A DNA stretch of 64,000 nt from Streptomyces sp. NBC_00259 (GTDB lineage: Bacteria > Actinomycetota > Actinomycetes > Streptomycetales > Streptomycetaceae). Within the stretch, counting starts at the first letter, position 1, and the number at the start of each line of letters is the position of its first letter. Below are positions 60,624-64,000 of the stretch, piece by piece. Made by a program: the position numbers and the translations under genes. The notes under the pieces are model-generated. The model was not told the origin of the DNA. It saw nothing but the letters and a program-made list of their open reading frames with translations, and searched no databases. The stretch is taken from assembly GCF_036181745.1 (NCBI RefSeq), contig NZ_CP108080.1, positions 5,273,501 through 5,337,500 on the forward strand, given 5' to 3'.

Positions 60624-61709
60624 GTGAAGATCGCCTCGTTCCACACCCGAGTCGTCCGTGCCCCCTACCGCCGCCCGTTCGCGATCAGCAGCGGCACCAG
60701 CCCCGAACTCATCAGCCTGCTCGTGGAGGTACGGACCACCGACGGCGCCTCCGGCTTCGGCGAGTCCTCCCCGATGACCGCCTACACCGGCGAGACGCTC
60801 GCCGGGCTGCGGGCCGCCGTCACCGAGCACGCCGCGCCCGCACTCCTCGGCCGCGACCCGCGCGACCTGGCCGGAGCCCACACCGCGATGGACGCCGCGA
60901 TCCGCGGCCAGCACCTGGCCAAGGCCGCCCTCGACCTCGCCCTCCACGACCTCGCCGCCCGCGCCGCCGGGTGGCCCGCGCACCTCCTCCTCGGCGGCGC
61001 CGTCACCCGACGCGTCCCCACCACCTGGGTCGTCGGCCTCGGCAGCCTCGACGAGAGCGCGGAGGAGGCCGCCCACCACGCCGAGCGCGGCTTCCGCCAC
61101 ATCAAGCTCAAGGGTGGCGAGGACCCGGAGCGCGACGCCGAACTCGTCGCCGCCGTACGCAAGTCGATCCCCGAGTCCGTCGAGCTGTCCCTCGACGCCA
61201 ACGAGGGCTACGAGCCGGGCAGCGCACTGCGCACGGTCCAACGCCTCGCCGACGCCGGACTCGACCTGATCGAACAGCCCCTGCCTCGCTGGGACCTGGC
61301 CGGGCTCGCCGCCCTGCGCGCCCACGGCGGCGTACGGGTCATGGCCGACGAGTCCCTCCAGTCGCTCCACGACGCGCTGGAGCTGGTCCGCCGCGGCGCG
61401 GCCGACGTCCTCAACATCAAGATCCTCAAGGTCGGCGGACTCCACCGGGCCCGCCAGATCGCGGCCCTCGCGGAGGCAGCCGGCCTCGCCGTGAAGATCG
61501 GCACCATGCCGGAGCTGGGTGTCGCCACCCTGGCGGCCGCCCATCTGTCCGCGGCCCTCCCGCACGCCACGGTCCCGCCGGACCTGGTCGGACCGCTCCT
61601 GGTCGAACAGGAACCGCTGGCTCCGGAGGTGTTCGCGGCGACGGCCGGCACCGGTCATGTGGAGCTGCCGGACCTCCCGGGACTCGGCCACCGGCTGGCG
61701 CCGCTGTGA
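60624..61709 (+). CDS. Enolase-superfamily dipeptide-epimerase-like enzyme
   Basis: A 361-residue muconate lactonizing subgroup enzyme. Acid/base lysines are Lys161-x-Lys163 (HIKLKGG) and Lys266 (NIKILKVGG), with metal ligands Asp191 (LDANEGY), Glu217 (IEQPL) and Asp242 (ADES). The Asp242-Lys266 spacing equals L-Ala-D/L-Glu epimerases, the usual annotation, but this subgroup is functionally diverse. The GTG at 60624 follows AAGGAG. It probably ends the regulator/epimerase unit before a strong terminator. Confidence 0.9.
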   Translation: MKIASFHTRVVRAPYRRPFAISSGTSPELISLLVEVRTTDGASGFGESSPMTAYTGETLAGLRAAVTEHAAPALLGRDPRDLAGAHTAMDAAIRGQHLAKAALDLALHDLAARAAGWPAHLLLGGAVTRRVPTTWVVGLGSLDESAEEAAHHAERGFRHIKLKGGEDPERDAELVAAVRKSIPESVELSLDANEGYEPGSALRTVQRLADAGLDLIEQPLPRWDLAGLAALRAHGGVRVMADESLQSLHDALELVRRGAADVLNIKILKVGGLHRARQIAALAEAAGLAVKIGTMPELGVATLAAAHLSAALPHATVPPDLVGPLLVEQEPLAPEVFAATAGTGHVELPDLPGLGHRLAPL

Positions 61710-61739
61710 GCGGCGGCCTCAGCTGCCTTCTGCACCGCC

Positions 61740-61776
61740 GTCGACGTGGGCTGATGGGGCATCAGCCCACGTCGAC
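61740..61776. terminator. Very strong bidirectional terminator at the cluster end
   Basis: A perfect 16-bp stem with a 5-nt loop GGGGC lies between the convergent epimerase and sbnA genes. It marks the boundary of the catabolic cluster. Confidence 0.85.
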
Positions 61777-61816
61777 CGTTGCTGGTTCACGAACGTCCGC
61801 AGGAATCCTTCACTGC

Positions 61817-62935
61817 TCACGGGTCTCCGGTGCGACGCCGGTGACGCCGTCGGCCACCGCGGTCGCCGGTCCGCATATGAGGACGACGGCCGCCCGGTGA
61901 CGGTGACGGTGACGGTGACGGTGACGATGCCGGTGCCGGCGGCGCGGGCTGCACCGCCCAGGACTCGGAGGCCCGCTCGTCGGCCTCGATCACGTCGTCG
62001 CCGTAGAGGCCCTGCAGCCAGTTGGACTGGTAGACGGTGTCGAGGTAGCGCTCACCGAGGTCCGGGGCGAGGGCCACCGCGGTGTGACCGGCCGTCTCGT
62101 GCTCGGCGAGCCAGCCCATCGCGCCGCTGACCACCGTGCCGGTGGAGCCACCGAACAGGAATCCGTTCCGGGCCAGCGAGTGGCAGGCGCGGATGGTGTC
62201 CTTCTCCTCGACGCGTATGACCTCGTCCACGTAGGACTCGTCGAGCAGCGGTGGACGGATGCTCATGCCGAGACCGGGAATCATCCGGCGCCCCGCCTCG
62301 CCACCGAAGGACACCGAGCCGACACTGTCGACCGCGACGATCCGCACCGGCCGGTGCCACTCGCGGAAGAAGCGCGCACAGCCCATCAGGGTGCCGGTGG
62401 TGCCGGCCCCGATGAACAGGGTGTCCAGCTGCGGGAACTGCCGCGCGATCTCCGGCGCCGTCCTGCGGTAGTGCGCCTTCCAGTTGCTCGGATTGGTGTA
62501 CTGGCTGAGCCACACGTACCGGCGGTCGGAGGCACACAGGGCGCGGAGGTAGTCGATCCGCGCGCCGAGGAAGCTTCCGTTCGCCTCCTGACCGGCGATG
62601 ACGTGCACCTGGCTGCCCAGCGCCTCCATCATCAACCTGGTGGTCAGGTTGCAACGGGAGTCCGTCACACAGAGGAACCGGTAGCCCTTGCTCGCCGCGA
62701 TCATGCTCAGCGCCACACCCAGGTTTCCCGAGGAGGACTCTACGAGGATCGAATCCGGCTTCAGGACACCGTCCCGCTCGGCGGCCTCCACCATCTCGAT
62801 CGCGGCCTTGAGCTTGATCGAGCCGGCGAAGTTGAAGCCCTCGCACTTCAGGAAGAGCGAGTGTCCGAACATCGACGCGAGGTCGACGTAGAGCTCGTCT
62901 TCGTTGAAGTCGTAGGGAGCGGATATGACAGGCAC
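61817..62935 (-). CDS. sbnA: 2,3-diaminopropionate biosynthesis protein SbnA
   Basis: A 372-residue PLP-dependent cysteine-synthase-fold enzyme that condenses O-phosphoserine with glutamate in L-2,3-diaminopropionate synthesis. PLP lysine is Lys41 (FNFAGSIKLKAA), the phosphate loop is GTTGTLMG, and the substrate loop is ESSSGNLG. It starts at GTG 62935 with GAGGAGG. The catalytic part ends near LQGLYGDDV (about residue 315). Beyond it is an unusual ~55-residue tail with (Ser-Pro)n from a hexanucleotide repeat and a Lys/Arg-rich end, absent from the ~325-residue family norm. Confidence 0.93.
   Translation of the reverse strand: MPVISAPYDFNEDELYVDLASMFGHSLFLKCEGFNFAGSIKLKAAIEMVEAAERDGVLKPDSILVESSSGNLGVALSMIAASKGYRFLCVTDSRCNLTTRLMMEALGSQVHVIAGQEANGSFLGARIDYLRALCASDRRYVWLSQYTNPSNWKAHYRRTAPEIARQFPQLDTLFIGAGTTGTLMGCARFFREWHRPVRIVAVDSVGSVSFGGEAGRRMIPGLGMSIRPPLLDESYVDEVIRVEEKDTIRACHSLARNGFLFGGSTGTVVSGAMGWLAEHETAGHTAVALAPDLGERYLDTVYQSNWLQGLYGDDVIEADERASESWAVQPAPPAPASSPSPSPSPSPGGRRPHMRTGDRGGRRRHRRRTGDP
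61896..61925. repeat. Hexanucleotide repeat (GGTGAC)5
   Basis: Five perfect copies of GGTGAC near the 3' end of sbnA encode a (Ser-Pro) run in its extra C-terminal tail. Confidence 0.95.
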
Positions 62936-63060
62936 GATGGCCTCCTCATCTGCAGTGGACCACGCGGGGTCCCTGCGTCAGCGGCCGCGGTGTCGTGCGC
63001 ATTGACCTGCGGCGACCTGACCGGTGATCTCTCCTGCGATCAGTCCTGCGATCAGCCTCC

Positions 63061-64000
63061 TCACGGGCTTCCGTCAGCTGGGCCGTAGCGGCGCAGCTCG
63101 TGGAAGAAGTTGTCGACGACCTGCAGTTCGCCGGAGCGCTCCACCTCGTCGTAGATCCATTTGCCTACCGCGAGGTCGAGCACGCCCAGGCCGAAGGGCG
63201 AGAACACCACCGGCCGGTCCCTCGGCACCGTCACCCGGTCGGACATCACGTCGTCGAGCGTGCCGGTGAGGAAGTCGCGGCCGCCGGTGAACTGTTCGGC
63301 CAGATGGGGCGAGGTGTTCGCCTGGAGGCAGTGCTCGACGTCGTCGACGATGTTGGCCGAGGCGAGCAGGATCTCCGGTGCGAGGTCACGCAGCGACACG
63401 TGCAGCACCAGCGGATTGTGCGCGAACCACGACACGTCGCCGACATGCGGCTCACCGGCCACGGTCGCGAAGACCACCAGGTCGCTGACGCGGACCAGTT
63501 CCTCGGCGCTGTCGTGCACGCTGATCCGTCCGGCGGTGCCCGACTGCTCCAGATAGCAGCGGAAGCCGGCCACGCTGTCGGCGGACACGTCATGGACGCC
63601 GATCTCGTCGAACGACCAGCCGGTTCCCGCCAGGAAGGTGTGGATGTAGCGGGCGATCAGGCCCGTACCGAAGAACCCGACGCGCAGCGGGCGCAGCCCT
63701 CCGCGGCTCAGCCAGTCCGCCGCCAGCGCGGCCGAAGCGGCCGTCCTGGTGGCGCTGATGATGGAGCTCTCCAGGCAGGCGAACGGATAGCCCGTGTCGT
63801 GGTCGTTGAGGATCAGCACGGCCGAGGCGCGCGGAATGCCCGCCGTCACGTTGGCCGGGAAGCTGGAGATCCACTTCAGGCCGTCCACGCGGACCTGACC
63901 GCCGAGCGATGCGGGCAGGGCGATGATCCGGGACGCCGGGCGGTCGGGGAACCGGAGGAAGTACGACGGCGGGTTCACCGAATCGCCGGTGCCGTGCAGC
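63061..64000 (-). CDS. sbnB: 2,3-diaminopropionate biosynthesis protein SbnB, N-terminus beyond window
   Basis: At least 313 residues of an ornithine-cyclodeaminase-family dehydrogenase that oxidatively releases L-2,3-diaminopropionate from the SbnA product. FLRFPDRPASRIIALPASLGG, KWISSFPANVTAGIPRASAVL, the NAD motif VGFFGTGLIARYI and ADLVxF-like LVVFATVAGEPHV are visible. The frame stays open through 64000, so the start is outside. It lies 125 bp upstream of sbnA on the same strand. A larger NRPS or siderophore cluster probably continues to the right. Confidence 0.92.
   Translation of the reverse strand, partial: LHGTGDSVNPPSYFLRFPDRPASRIIALPASLGGQVRVDGLKWISSFPANVTAGIPRASAVLILNDHDTGYPFACLESSIISATRTAASAALAADWLSRGGLRPLRVGFFGTGLIARYIHTFLAGTGWSFDEIGVHDVSADSVAGFRCYLEQSGTAGRISVHDSAEELVRVSDLVVFATVAGEPHVGDVSWFAHNPLVLHVSLRDLAPEILLASANIVDDVEHCLQANTSPHLAEQFTGGRDFLTGTLDDVMSDRVTVPRDRPVVFSPFGLGVLDLAVGKWIYDEVERSGELQVVDNFFHELRRYGPADGSP

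Noticed and set aside
61817..62935. Cysteine synthase or cystathionine beta-synthase instead of SbnA
   Set aside because: The neighbouring SbnB-type dehydrogenase and the SbnA-like N-terminus and C-terminal DLGERYLDTVYQSNWL motif favour diaminopropionate synthesis.
1..64000. tRNA genes, integrase, transposase or attachment sites marking a genomic island
   Set aside because: None was recognised by reading, though a small tRNA could be missed without a covariance search.

Overview
The window is chromosomal DNA of a high-GC actinomycete, almost certainly a Streptomyces. The evidence is strong G/C bias at third codon positions, frequent GTG and TTG starts, ATGA/GTGA stop-start overlaps, a conservon (cvnABCD), an actinobacterial fused 2-oxoglutarate decarboxylase (Kgd), a HAIR-type heat-shock operator in front of lon, and an FxSxx-COOH-type TPR gene at the left edge. 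From memory, the order kgd, two-component system, spermidine-synthase-like gene, lon matches a conserved Streptomyces core region. No tRNA, rRNA, CRISPR array, insertion sequence or integrase was recognised.

Left part (1-27 kb), mostly core. It holds the end of fxsT, a DUF6191-type small gene, kgd, an OmpR-family regulator and kinase pair, a methyltransferase-fold protein, a rhomboid-like protein, a GNAT enzyme and lon under a HAIR element. Next come secreted hydrolases: a trypsin-like protease, a thermolysin-family protease with its divergent regulator, and a GH25 lysozyme whose 3' end and terminator are triplicated. Then come a MarR regulator, a PP2C-like protein, and the conservon with a flavin monooxygenase of the styrene/indole monooxygenase family.

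Middle part (26-48 kb), mixed. It holds an AraC regulator facing a decayed short-chain dehydrogenase, a low-complexity glycine-rich secreted protein, a membrane pseudokinase with a PQQ-type beta-propeller, and a TetR regulator with two divergent diiron proteins. A wall-synthesis operon follows (lipoprotein, orphan histidine kinase, SEDS glycosyltransferase, PBP). Then come a HEAT-repeat protein, two neighbouring genes each carrying an apparent 1-nt frameshift, and an NHEJ locus (ligase, LigD polymerase, divergent Ku).

Right part (48.4-61.8 kb), the most interesting. It is a compact, apparently undescribed uptake and catabolic (or modification) cluster. It has an ABC importer for a sugar-like solute, two DegT/StrS aminotransferases, two pairs of amidohydrolase-fold proteins (each pair one intact, one with lost metal ligands), an LLM flavin oxidoreductase, a DHDPS-family lyase, an enolase-superfamily epimerase-like enzyme and a novel-looking winged-helix regulator. 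The two main operons share an identical 18-bp promoter/operator block (-10 plus palindrome) preceded by matched -35 boxes. A second palindrome type sits between the LLM and DHDPS genes and, degenerate, before the epimerase gene. The regulator is preceded by four 21-bp iterons. I infer one regulon for an amino-sugar, aminocyclitol or related substrate, but the substrate cannot be read from sequence.

The right edge (61.8-64 kb) carries sbnA and partial sbnB, which make L-2,3-diaminopropionate. This suggests a non-ribosomal peptide or siderophore cluster starting beyond the window.
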